Translations under genes and position numbers: made by a program
In this document: positions 57,207 to 64,000 of the stretch, piece by piece
How the letters are laid out: every line of letters begins with the position of its first letter
Position numbering within the stretch: position 1 is the stretch's first letter
Assembly (NCBI RefSeq): GCF_003289625.1
Contig: NZ_QMBN01000003.1
Location: 588,034-652,033 of the forward strand
Direction of reading: 5' to 3'
Length of the DNA: 64,000 bases
From: Microbacterium sp. SMR1
GTDB lineage: Bacteria > Actinomycetota > Actinomycetes > Actinomycetales > Microbacteriaceae
Notes under the pieces: model-generated
The model's database searches: none
What the model saw: the letters and a program-made list of their open reading frames with translations, nothing else
Told to the model about the DNA's origin: nothing

Positions 57207-58364
57207 ATGAGCCTGTTCCGACGGAGACCGCGGCCCGAGATCGTGCTGGCGGATGCCATCGACCGCGACGCCGAGCGACCTCCCGCAGGCCTGTGGGCCG
57301 ACGGCTTCGGGCGGCTGGCCATCCGCGCAGTGCAGATCATCGTCCTGGTGATCCTCGCGATCGGCGTCGTCTACGTGCTGCGCCAGGTGTCGGTCGTCGC
57401 GATCCCCCTGATCCTCGCGCTCATCTTCGCGTGCGCGTTCGCGCCGGCCATGAGCTGGATGCGTCGTCACGGGGTGCCGTCGCTGCTGGCGACGATCATC
57501 ACCCTGCTCACGATCGTGCTGCTGCTCAGCGGCCTCTCGTGGCTCATCGTGTGGGCCGTCCGCGACCAGTGGGACGACCTGTACTCGCAGGCCGAGGAAG
57601 GATTCCAGCAGCTCGTCGCGTGGGCGCAGACCCTTCCCTTCTCGATCGATCAGAAGCAGATCGACGAGTGGCTGGGCGCCCTCGGCGACTTCGTCACCAG
57701 CGCTCAGTTCGGCTCGGGCGCCATCGCGGGCGTCAGCGCGGTCGCGACCTTCATCACCGGCGCGGTGCTGATGGTGGTGATCTTGTTCTTCTTCCTCAAG
57801 GACGGCCCGCGCATGTGGGAGTTCCTGCTGCGCCCGTTCCGCGGGGCGAACGAGCAGCGGGCTCGCCGTATCGGCGACAAGACGGTCGTGGTGCTCGGCT
57901 CCTACATCCGCGGCACCGCCGCCGTCGCCTTCGTCGACGCGGTCGGCATCTTCATCGCGCTGCTCGCCCTCCAGGTTCCGCTCGCCATCCCCCTGGCCGT
58001 GCTCGTCTTCCTCCTGGCCTTCATCCCGATCGTCGGTGCGACGCTCGCCGGCATCCTGGCCGCGCTCGTCGCACTCGTCGCGAACGGCCCGCTCAACGCG
58101 GTCCTCGTCGTCGGTGCCGTCGTGCTCGTCAACCAGCTCGAGGGCAACTTCCTGCAGCCGGTCCTCATGGGCCGCACGATGAAGCTGCACTCGTTCGTCG
58201 TGCTCGTCGCACTGACCGCCGGCACCGCGATCGGCGGCATCCTGGGCACCCTGCTCGCCGTCCCGATCACCGCCGTCGTGTGGGGCATCGTGCAGGTGTG
58301 GGACGGGCCGAACCTGCCCGCCCGCTGGGCCCGACCGAAGCCGCGCGAGCAGCTGCGCGCCTGA
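57207..58364 (+). CDS. AI-2E family transporter
   Basis: A 385-residue membrane protein with about eight membrane segments and the family's hydrophobic signature near the C-terminus (GPLNAVLVVGAVVLVNQLEGNFLQPVLMGRTMKLHSFVVLVALTAG). The family includes autoinducer-2 exporters and Na+/H+ antiporters; the substrate cannot be inferred. TAGCGT (57194-57199) is 7 nt before ATG 57207, so the mRNA is likely leaderless. The ligase gene begins 9 bp after its stop, so the two are probably cotranscribed. Confidence 0.9.
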   Translation: MSLFRRRPRPEIVLADAIDRDAERPPAGLWADGFGRLAIRAVQIIVLVILAIGVVYVLRQVSVVAIPLILALIFACAFAPAMSWMRRHGVPSLLATIITLLTIVLLLSGLSWLIVWAVRDQWDDLYSQAEEGFQQLVAWAQTLPFSIDQKQIDEWLGALGDFVTSAQFGSGAIAGVSAVATFITGAVLMVVILFFFLKDGPRMWEFLLRPFRGANEQRARRIGDKTVVVLGSYIRGTAAVAFVDAVGIFIALLALQVPLAIPLAVLVFLLAFIPIVGATLAGILAALVALVANGPLNAVLVVGAVVLVNQLEGNFLQPVLMGRTMKLHSFVVLVALTAGTAIGGILGTLLAVPITAVVWGIVQVWDGPNLPARWARPKPREQLRA

Positions 58365-58373
58365 GGAACCGCG

Positions 58374-59417
58374 ATGACGTACGACATCCCCGCCCCGATG
58401 CTGGCCAAAGCGGTGCCCGCCATTCCGGATGCCGGGCCCCGCGGCGCGGGGCTGTCGTTCGAGCCGAAGTGGGACGGGTTCCGCGCGATCGTCTCCTGGG
58501 ACGGCGAGAGGGTCGAGATCGGAAGCCGCGGTTCGAAGCCGCTCACCCGGTACTTCCCCGAGCTCGTCGACGCCTTCTCGAGGCTGCTCCCCGAGCCGTG
58601 CCTCATCGACGGTGAGATCGTCGTGGCCACCGACACCGGTGCCGGCCGGCGGCTGCAGTGGGAGGCTCTGTCGCAGCGGATCCACCCCGCGGCCTCGCGC
58701 GTGGCGCTGCTGAGCGAGCAGACACCTGCCATGTTCATCGCGTTCGATCTCCTGGCCCGCGGCGAGCGAGACCTGCAGGCCGAGCCCTTCTCGCGGCGGC
58801 GTGAGGAACTCGTCGAGCTGCTGCGCGACGTGCCCGATCCGATCCACGTGACGCGCGCGACCGACGACGTGCGCACCGCGCGTCGCTGGCTCGCGGAGTT
58901 CGAAGGCGCCGGCCTCGACGGCGTCGTCGCCAAGCCCGTGGATCAGCCCTACGCCCCGGGCAAGCGCACGATGCTCAAGATCAAGCATGCCCGCACGGCG
59001 GACGTCGTCGCGATCGGATACCGCATCCACAAGTCCGGCACCGGAGTCGGCTCACTCCTCGTCGGGCTGTACGGCGATGACGGCGAGCTGCACGGGGTCG
59101 GCGGGGTGTCCGCGTGGAGCGACAAGCGGCGCCGTGAGCTGATCGACGAGCTCGAGCCGCTGGTCGAGCGGGATGCCGCCGGGGCGGCGGTCACCGGCGA
59201 ATCCGACCGCTCGCGCTTCGCATCGTCGAAGGATGTCTCATTCGTGAGGCTGCGACCCGAGCTCGTGCTCGAGGTGCGCTACGACCAGCTCGAGGGTCGG
59301 CGGTTCCGGCACACGGTCCAGTTCGAGCGCTGGCGCCACGACCGGGACGCCCGCTCGTGCACGTTTGACCAGCTCGAGACCGTCGCCGCCTACGACCTGG
59401 CCGACGTTCTGGACTGA
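58374..59417 (+). CDS. ATP-dependent DNA ligase, LigC type
   Basis: A 347-residue ligase. The nucleotidyl-transfer lysine K32 is in EPKWDGFRA, followed by GSRGSKPLTRYFPEL (motif near IIIa), DGEIVV, and the C-terminal OB domain with KPVDQPYAPGKRTMLKIKHART (motif V/VI). It has no polymerase or nuclease domains, like the stand-alone LigC ligases that support end joining in actinobacteria. It starts 9 bp after the transporter stop. A LigD-type polymerase is encoded 4 kb away. Confidence 0.92.
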   Translation: MTYDIPAPMLAKAVPAIPDAGPRGAGLSFEPKWDGFRAIVSWDGERVEIGSRGSKPLTRYFPELVDAFSRLLPEPCLIDGEIVVATDTGAGRRLQWEALSQRIHPAASRVALLSEQTPAMFIAFDLLARGERDLQAEPFSRRREELVELLRDVPDPIHVTRATDDVRTARRWLAEFEGAGLDGVVAKPVDQPYAPGKRTMLKIKHARTADVVAIGYRIHKSGTGVGSLLVGLYGDDGELHGVGGVSAWSDKRRRELIDELEPLVERDAAGAAVTGESDRSRFASSKDVSFVRLRPELVLEVRYDQLEGRRFRHTVQFERWRHDRDARSCTFDQLETVAAYDLADVLD

Positions 59418-59443
59418 CGGCGGGCGAGGGGGCGACACCGGCC

Positions 59444-59487
59444 GTTCACGCCGCGGCCACCGATCGTTGCGCGCCGCTTCCTAGCGT
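59444..59487 (+). promoter_or_regulatory. Promoter with candidate PHO box
   Basis: Three units spaced exactly 11 bp apart, GTTCACG (59444-59450), GGCCACC (59455-59461) and GTTGCGC (59466-59472), match the actinobacterial PhoP box GTTCACC with declining strength. The -10 box TAGCGT is at 59482-59487. It precedes a phosphatase gene. Confidence 0.45.
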
Positions 59488-59560
59488 GCGAGAGTCGCCC
59501 GCAACCCCCGCCCGCCCGGGCCGGGGGCGCGATTCTCCCCCCGCATCCGAAGGACGCTGC

Positions 59561-61672
59561 ATGCACCTCGCTCCCTCTGCTCCCGATCCATCCCGGCGCC
59601 GCACGGGCATCCCCCTGGCCGTGGCGGCGCTCGCCGTCACGACCCTCGCTCTCGGCGTCGCCGCGCCCGCGAACGCGGCCGCCGGCGATCTGCTCGACGA
59701 GAACGCGATCGCACCGCACGCCGCTCCCTACGGCACGTTCGTCGACGTCTACACCGCGAACAGCTCCGCCAACACCACGCCCGAGACGAACCCCGCGATC
59801 GGTGTGCTCTCGGGAATGCTCGACCTCTGGCAGCCGGGAGCCACCTGGGACACCGGCCGGGCGACGGATGCCGGCGCGGCGGTGCTCGACGCCAACATCG
59901 CGCGCAACGTGGAGGTCGCGCGCACCCGTACCGCAGCGGACGAGACCGCCGCGTGGATCTTCGACCGGCGTCATCAGAGCTACAGCGCCATCGACGGACT
60001 CGGCCCGGCAGCCTCCGCCTTCCGCGAGGCGATGAATGCCGGCACCACGATCCCCGACGCCATCCCCGCCGACGCCACGACGGTGCGCTACGACGACGCC
60101 GGCAACGCCTCGGGCCGCTGGGCAGACCCGAACTCCGAGCTCGGCTCGGTCGTCGCGCTCGTCGACACGGTGCGCGGTCCCTCGGCCTCGTCGAACCCGT
60201 CGAAGAACTTCTTCAGCTACAAGCGACCGTTCCGCTGGGTGGACGACTCGATCATCGTCCCCGCGCTGATGCCGGTGCGAAAGCCCGACAGCGAGGCGGC
60301 GAGCGACGGCGGCTTTCCGAGCGGTCACACCAACGCCGCCTACCTCGCCTCGTTCGCCCTCGCCGACGCGGCGCCGCAGTACCAGGACCTCCTCATCGCG
60401 AACGCCGCCGAGATCGGCGACAGCCGCATCGTCGCCGGGATGCACTCGTCGCTCGACGTCATCGGCGGTCGCGTGCTGGCGACCGCCCTCGCCGCCGCAA
60501 GCCTGAACGATCCCGCGAACGCCGAGCTGCGCGCCGCCGCGTCGGCCGAGGCCCAGGGTCTGATCGACACGCTGCCCGCCCCGGCATCCACATCCACGCT
60601 CGACGATGCCGACTACGACGCGCTCGCGCAGCAGTACCGCGATCGCATGACCTACGGGCTGCCGAGCACGGGCGTCGCCGGCCTGCCCGCACGCGTCCCG
60701 GCCGGCGCCGAAGTGCTGCTCGAGCACCGGCTGCCCTACCTCGACGCCGAGCAGCGCCGCTGGGTGCTCCACTCCACCGCCATCGACTCCGGCCACGCCG
60801 TGCTCGACGACCCCGAGGGCTGGGGACGACTCAACCTGTTCGAGGCGTCGAACGGATACGGTGCCTTCGACACCGATGTCACGGTGACGATGGATGCCGG
60901 CTCCGGCGGCTTCGCCGCAGCCGACGAGTGGCGCAACGACATCGACGGTTCCGGGTCGCTGACGAAGGACGGCTCCGGCACCCTCGTCCTGTCGGGCGAG
61001 AACACCTACACCGGCGGCACCATCATCGACGACGGCATCGTGCAGGCGACCTCCCCGACGGCCCTCGGCACGGGCGACCTCTCGGTCACCGGCGGATCGC
61101 TCGTCGAGGCGACCTCCGGGCTCGCCGTGGGCGGCGACTTCACGCAGGCGAAGGATGCCGCGCTCGAGCTGTCGGTCGAGAACGCAGCGCCGGCCCTCTC
61201 GATCGCGGGCACCGCCACGCTCGGGGGCACCCTGCGCGTCGCCCTTCCCGCGGAGGCTCCGGCCTCTCCCCTGCGGCTGATCGCGTACGGCGCGCGTGCC
61301 GCCGACACGACGTTCGACGCGGTCGAGCTCACCGGCGCCGGCGCGGGCTTCGACGGCGCACTCGAATACCGCGCCGACGGTGTGTACCTCGTCGACGTCG
61401 CCGCTCCCGGGGAGACGCCCGGGGAGACGCCCGGCACCCCGGCGCCCGGCATCCCGGCGCCCGGCGTTCCGATGCCCGGAGCTTCCGACACCGCTGCCGG
61501 AGGCGACTCCGCTGCGGCCATCGGAACGAGCGCGGCGCGACCCACCACCGACCGCATCGCGCGGACCGGCGGCGAGGGCTCGCCGGTCGGTCTCCTGATC
61601 GGCGGAGTCCTCCTGGTCTCCGCCGGAGGCGTCGTGCTGCTCTCGCGGCTCCGTCGCCTCGCGCGCCGCTGA
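59561..61672 (+). CDS. Secreted PAP2 acid phosphatase with beta-strand repeat and surface anchor
   Basis: A 703-residue precursor: signal peptide (about 1-42), a PAP2 acid phosphatase domain with K-x6-RP (KNFFSYKRP), PSGHT and SRIVAGMHSSLDVIGG motifs (about 210-310), then an autotransporter-associated beta-strand repeat (SLTKDGSGTLVLSGENTYTG, GTIIDDG). A Pro/Gly-rich stretch follows, and the tail has IARTG, a hydrophobic segment and RRLRRLARR-like basic residues. That tail resembles a sortase E-type LAxTG anchor. ATG 59561 has GAAGGAC upstream. A phosphatase attached to the cell surface fits the neighbouring phosphate genes. Confidence 0.88.
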   Translation: MHLAPSAPDPSRRRTGIPLAVAALAVTTLALGVAAPANAAAGDLLDENAIAPHAAPYGTFVDVYTANSSANTTPETNPAIGVLSGMLDLWQPGATWDTGRATDAGAAVLDANIARNVEVARTRTAADETAAWIFDRRHQSYSAIDGLGPAASAFREAMNAGTTIPDAIPADATTVRYDDAGNASGRWADPNSELGSVVALVDTVRGPSASSNPSKNFFSYKRPFRWVDDSIIVPALMPVRKPDSEAASDGGFPSGHTNAAYLASFALADAAPQYQDLLIANAAEIGDSRIVAGMHSSLDVIGGRVLATALAAASLNDPANAELRAAASAEAQGLIDTLPAPASTSTLDDADYDALAQQYRDRMTYGLPSTGVAGLPARVPAGAEVLLEHRLPYLDAEQRRWVLHSTAIDSGHAVLDDPEGWGRLNLFEASNGYGAFDTDVTVTMDAGSGGFAAADEWRNDIDGSGSLTKDGSGTLVLSGENTYTGGTIIDDGIVQATSPTALGTGDLSVTGGSLVEATSGLAVGGDFTQAKDAALELSVENAAPALSIAGTATLGGTLRVALPAEAPASPLRLIAYGARAADTTFDAVELTGAGAGFDGALEYRADGVYLVDVAAPGETPGETPGTPAPGIPAPGVPMPGASDTAAGGDSAAAIGTSAARPTTDRIARTGGEGSPVGLLIGGVLLVSAGGVVLLSRLRRLARR

Positions 61673-61707
61673 CAGCGCGGCGACCCGATCGACCCGATTG
61701 GTCCGGC

Positions 61708-61748
61708 CGATCCTCCCACCCGAGCAGCCTCCTCGGGTGGGAGGATCG
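61708..61748 (+). promoter_or_regulatory. RBS-sequestering hairpin upstream of ThrE-like gene
   Basis: A perfect 17-bp stem (61708-61724 with 61732-61748), 7-nt loop. The right arm contains the ribosome site GGAGGAT of the downstream gene, whose ATG is 5 nt further. It may also terminate the upstream phosphatase transcript, but no T-run follows. Confidence 0.7.
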
Positions 61749-61752
61749 AACC

Positions 61753-63051
61753 ATGCGGGATGACCAGCGCGACGACGTCCCCGACGGCACCGCCGAACTG
61801 CACCTCGAGCCCCTGCGGTTCATCGCGCGGACGGATGCGGTCCTCCGCCTCGGCACGCTGATGCTCGGCGCGGGCGCTTCCTCGGCCCGTGTGCGCGACA
61901 CGATGGACCGCACCGCTCACGGACTCGGCCTTGATCGCCTCGAGTCGCGCGTCGGGATGACCGACATCGTCATCACTGCGCAGCGGGGACAGCTCTTCCG
62001 CACGAGGGTGGCCGACGTGCGGCATCCGGTCGTCAACTCCGAGCGGATCGCCGAGGTCATGCACCTCTCCCATCGCGTCGCCGGCGGCGTCACCGCGGAC
62101 GACCTGCAGCGCGAGCTCGACCGGATCGAACGGATGCCGCCGCGTTACCCGACCGCGGTGCGGGTGCTGGCCGCCGCGGCGGCCTGCACGGCCTTCGCGT
62201 TCCTCAACAACGGCGGATGGGCCGAGTGCCTGAGCGTGGCGCTGGCCGTCGCGCTCGGCCAGTACGTGCGCGTTCGCGGAGCCCGGCTGCAGGTCAACGA
62301 GTTCTTGCTGGTGTTCCTGTCGGCTTCGGCCGCGCTGCTCACCTTCCTGGGCGTCTCGCATCTGATCGAGCTGCTCGGTGCGCCCTCGCCGCAGTACGGC
62401 GCCGCGCTGACGAGCGCCGTGCTCTACCTGGTGCCCGGATTCCCCCTTGTCACGGGTGCCCTCGATCTCGCCCGCCTCGATCTCAACGCGGGAGTGAACC
62501 GCGTCGTGTACGCCTGCCTCGTGCTGCTCTCGACAGGGTGCGCCGTGTGGGCCGTGGCCGCCGTGTTCCAGACGAGTGCCGTCGCCGTCGCGGCCCCCGA
62601 GCTGGCGGAGCCGCTGCTCTCCCTCGGTCGCCTCGTCGCGGGGTTCGTCGGCGTGATGGGCTTCGCGCTGCTGTTCTCGACGCCCTGGCGCATCGCTCTC
62701 GCGGCCGCGGCGATCGGCACGGTGGCCAACGTGGGCCGCCTGCTCATGATCGACCACGGCACGATGCAGCCGGTCGCGGCCGCCGCAGCCGGTGTCGCGG
62801 TCGGATTCGGAGCGTTCGCCGTGTCGCGCTTCGTCCGGGCTCCGCGCATCACCCTCACCGTGCCCGCCGTGCTGATCATGGTGCCGGGAGCCTCCGCCTA
62901 CCGGGCCATCGTCGGGACCATCGAGAGCGACACCATCAGCGCGGTGCAGTACGGGGTGACGGCGGTGTTCGTCGTCGTCGCTCTGGCGGTGGGCCTCACC
63001 GTCGCGCGTGTGGTCACCGAGCGCGAGTGGCAGCGCCCCTCCGCACGGTGA
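61753..63051 (+). CDS. ThrE-like threonine/serine exporter family protein
   Basis: A 432-residue membrane protein. The cytoplasmic N-terminal domain (about 130 residues; FIARTDAVLRLGTLMLGAG, SRVGMTDIVITAQR) and about ten membrane segments match the ThrE family (ThrE/DUF1212 plus DUF3815 halves). ThrE of Corynebacterium exports threonine and serine by proton exchange; the substrate is unverified here. ATG 61753 is preceded by GGAGGAT, which is folded into a hairpin. Confidence 0.9.
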   Translation: MRDDQRDDVPDGTAELHLEPLRFIARTDAVLRLGTLMLGAGASSARVRDTMDRTAHGLGLDRLESRVGMTDIVITAQRGQLFRTRVADVRHPVVNSERIAEVMHLSHRVAGGVTADDLQRELDRIERMPPRYPTAVRVLAAAAACTAFAFLNNGGWAECLSVALAVALGQYVRVRGARLQVNEFLLVFLSASAALLTFLGVSHLIELLGAPSPQYGAALTSAVLYLVPGFPLVTGALDLARLDLNAGVNRVVYACLVLLSTGCAVWAVAAVFQTSAVAVAAPELAEPLLSLGRLVAGFVGVMGFALLFSTPWRIALAAAAIGTVANVGRLLMIDHGTMQPVAAAAAGVAVGFGAFAVSRFVRAPRITLTVPAVLIMVPGASAYRAIVGTIESDTISAVQYGVTAVFVVVALAVGLTVARVVTEREWQRPSAR

Positions 63052-63061
63052 GCGGCGGGAT

Positions 63062-63075
63062 GCCGACTAGTCGGC
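63062..63075. terminator. Perfect 14-bp palindrome at converging gene ends
   Basis: GCCGACTAGTCGGC, centred on the stop codon of the LigD-type gene (63067-63069), 11 bp after the ThrE-like stop. It is short but could end both transcripts. Confidence 0.4.
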
Positions 63076-64000
63076 GCCCGGCTGTCGAGCGCGGCTCGGC
63101 TGCACGCGCGGCGGCTCTCCCGGCATCTTGGGGAACTCCGGCGGGAAGGGCAGCTCGCCGAGACCGGCGTCGAGGTCGCGCTGCCACCACTCCAGCAGGG
63201 TGCCGATGCGGCCGGGGTCGGCCTGCAGCTCGGCCCAGGGATCGCCGATGTCCGCCAGCCGCTGCGGCACGGTGCGGACCGTGAACGCGGACGGTTCGAC
63301 TCCGGCCTCGAGCTCGTCCCAGGTGATCGGGGTCGCCACCGTCGCCGCCGGCAGCGCCCGTGCGCTGTAGGCGCCCGCCATCGTGCGGTCGCGGTTCGCC
63401 TGGTTGAAGTCGACGAAGACGCGCTCGCCTCGCTCCTCCTTCCACCAGTTGGTGGTCACCCGGTCGGGCATCCGGCGTTCGAGCTCGCGCCCGGCGGCGA
63501 TGACCGCGTGCCGCACATCGAGGAACTCGTGCGTCGGCTCGATCGGACAGAAGACGTGCAGGCCGCGATTGCCGCTCGTTTTGAGGAACGCCGTCAGGCC
63601 GGCCTCGGCGAGGACTTCACGCAGAGCCGGCGCGACGGATGCGGCATCCGCGAAGTCCGTGCCCGGCTGCGGGTCGAGGTCGATCCGCAGCTCGACCGGG
63701 TTGTCCGTGTCGGCGGCGAGCGAGGCCCACGGATGGAAGACGACCGTGTTCATCTGCACCGCCCACACGACGGCGGCGGTCTCGTTCAGCACGACCTGGG
63801 GATGCCGCCGCCCGCTGTTGTAGGTGCACACGACCTGATCGACGTAGCCCGGGGCGCCCTTCGGCGGATTCTTCGAGAAGAACCGCTCGCCGTCGATCGA
63901 GTCGGGGAAGCGCTCGAGCGAGACGGGCCGATGGCCGTTGGCCCGCAGGAACGGCTCGGCGACAGCGATCGCGTACTCGGCATACTCGTGCTTGGTGATG
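63067..64000 (-). CDS. LigD-type polymerase/primase domain protein (5' end outside window)
   Basis: At least 311 codons, cut at the right edge. Archaeo-eukaryotic primase motifs are visible: IDLDPQP (metal Asp pair), KTSGNRGLHVFCPI (SGxRGxH-type motif) and VFVDFNQANRDRTMAGAYSARA. This is the polymerase domain of LigD, which fills gaps during non-homologous end joining. It ends without a ligase domain after the polymerase, so it is a stand-alone polymerase or carries other domains upstream outside the window. A LigC-type ligase lies 4 kb away. Confidence 0.9.
   Translation of the reverse strand, partial: ITKHEYAEYAIAVAEPFLRANGHRPVSLERFPDSIDGERFFSKNPPKGAPGYVDQVVCTYNSGRRHPQVVLNETAAVVWAVQMNTVVFHPWASLAADTDNPVELRIDLDPQPGTDFADAASVAPALREVLAEAGLTAFLKTSGNRGLHVFCPIEPTHEFLDVRHAVIAAGRELERRMPDRVTTNWWKEERGERVFVDFNQANRDRTMAGAYSARALPAATVATPITWDELEAGVEPSAFTVRTVPQRLADIGDPWAELQADPGRIGTLLEWWQRDLDAGLGELPFPPEFPKMPGEPPRVQPSRARQPGAD

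Noticed and set aside
59953..61752. Upstream extension of the ThrE-like gene
   Set aside because: The in-frame extension crosses the PAP2 gene in another frame. ATG 61753 with GGAGGAT is the credible start.

Overview
The window comes from a high-GC actinobacterium, most likely a member of the Microbacteriaceae such as Microbacterium. This is inferred from codon bias, leaderless genes with TANNNT boxes, a monomeric isocitrate dehydrogenase, the order sucCD / purine permease / DUF6350-type protein / purN / purH, WXG100 and FtsK/EssC-type secretion genes, a DUF222-HNH protein, and LigC and LigD-type repair proteins. I saw no rRNA or tRNA gene, CRISPR array, transposase or replication origin.

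Layout. 1-5.4 kb: a carbohydrate ABC uptake operon with its ROK repressor and a ROK kinase cut by the window edge. 5.4-12.4 kb: a small lipoprotein, an L,D-transpeptidase, a GNAT, isocitrate dehydrogenase, and an acetyl esterase/sugar kinase pair. 12.4-18.4 kb: a heterodimeric ABC exporter preceded by a possible leader peptide, and an alkylation-repair pair (Ada-AlkA fusion and Ogt). 18.5-38.7 kb: a type VII (WXG100) secretion-related locus of three leftward operons, interrupted by a flavin oxidoreductase and by a DUF222-HNH gene lying against decayed gene copies. 38.8-46.1 kb: purH, purN, a DUF6350-like membrane protein, a purine permease and sucCD. 46.2-48.7 kb: a NarL/DesK-type two-component pair and a small membrane protein. 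48.7-54 kb: acyl-CoA ligase, FAD/Rieske oxidoreductase, TetR repressor and acyl-CoA dehydrogenase. 54-57 kb: an alkaline phosphatase with a WxL-like tail and a DUF916-like partner. 57.2-64 kb: an AI-2E family transporter, ATP-dependent ligase, surface PAP2 phosphatase, ThrE-like exporter and a LigD-type polymerase cut by the right edge.

The most unusual material is in the secretion locus. A 20-bp palindrome-containing sequence lies at the same distance from the -10 box of two operons. Four related lipoproteins share a conserved cysteine pair, small 4-TM proteins recur beside them, and a second copy of this cassette has decayed against the HNH gene. Other regulatory finds are a 14-bp palindrome shared by the icd and sucCD promoters, a 17-bp hairpin that buries a ribosome binding site, a TetR-type operator, a possible PHO box, and seven genes whose -10 boxes predict leaderless mRNAs.
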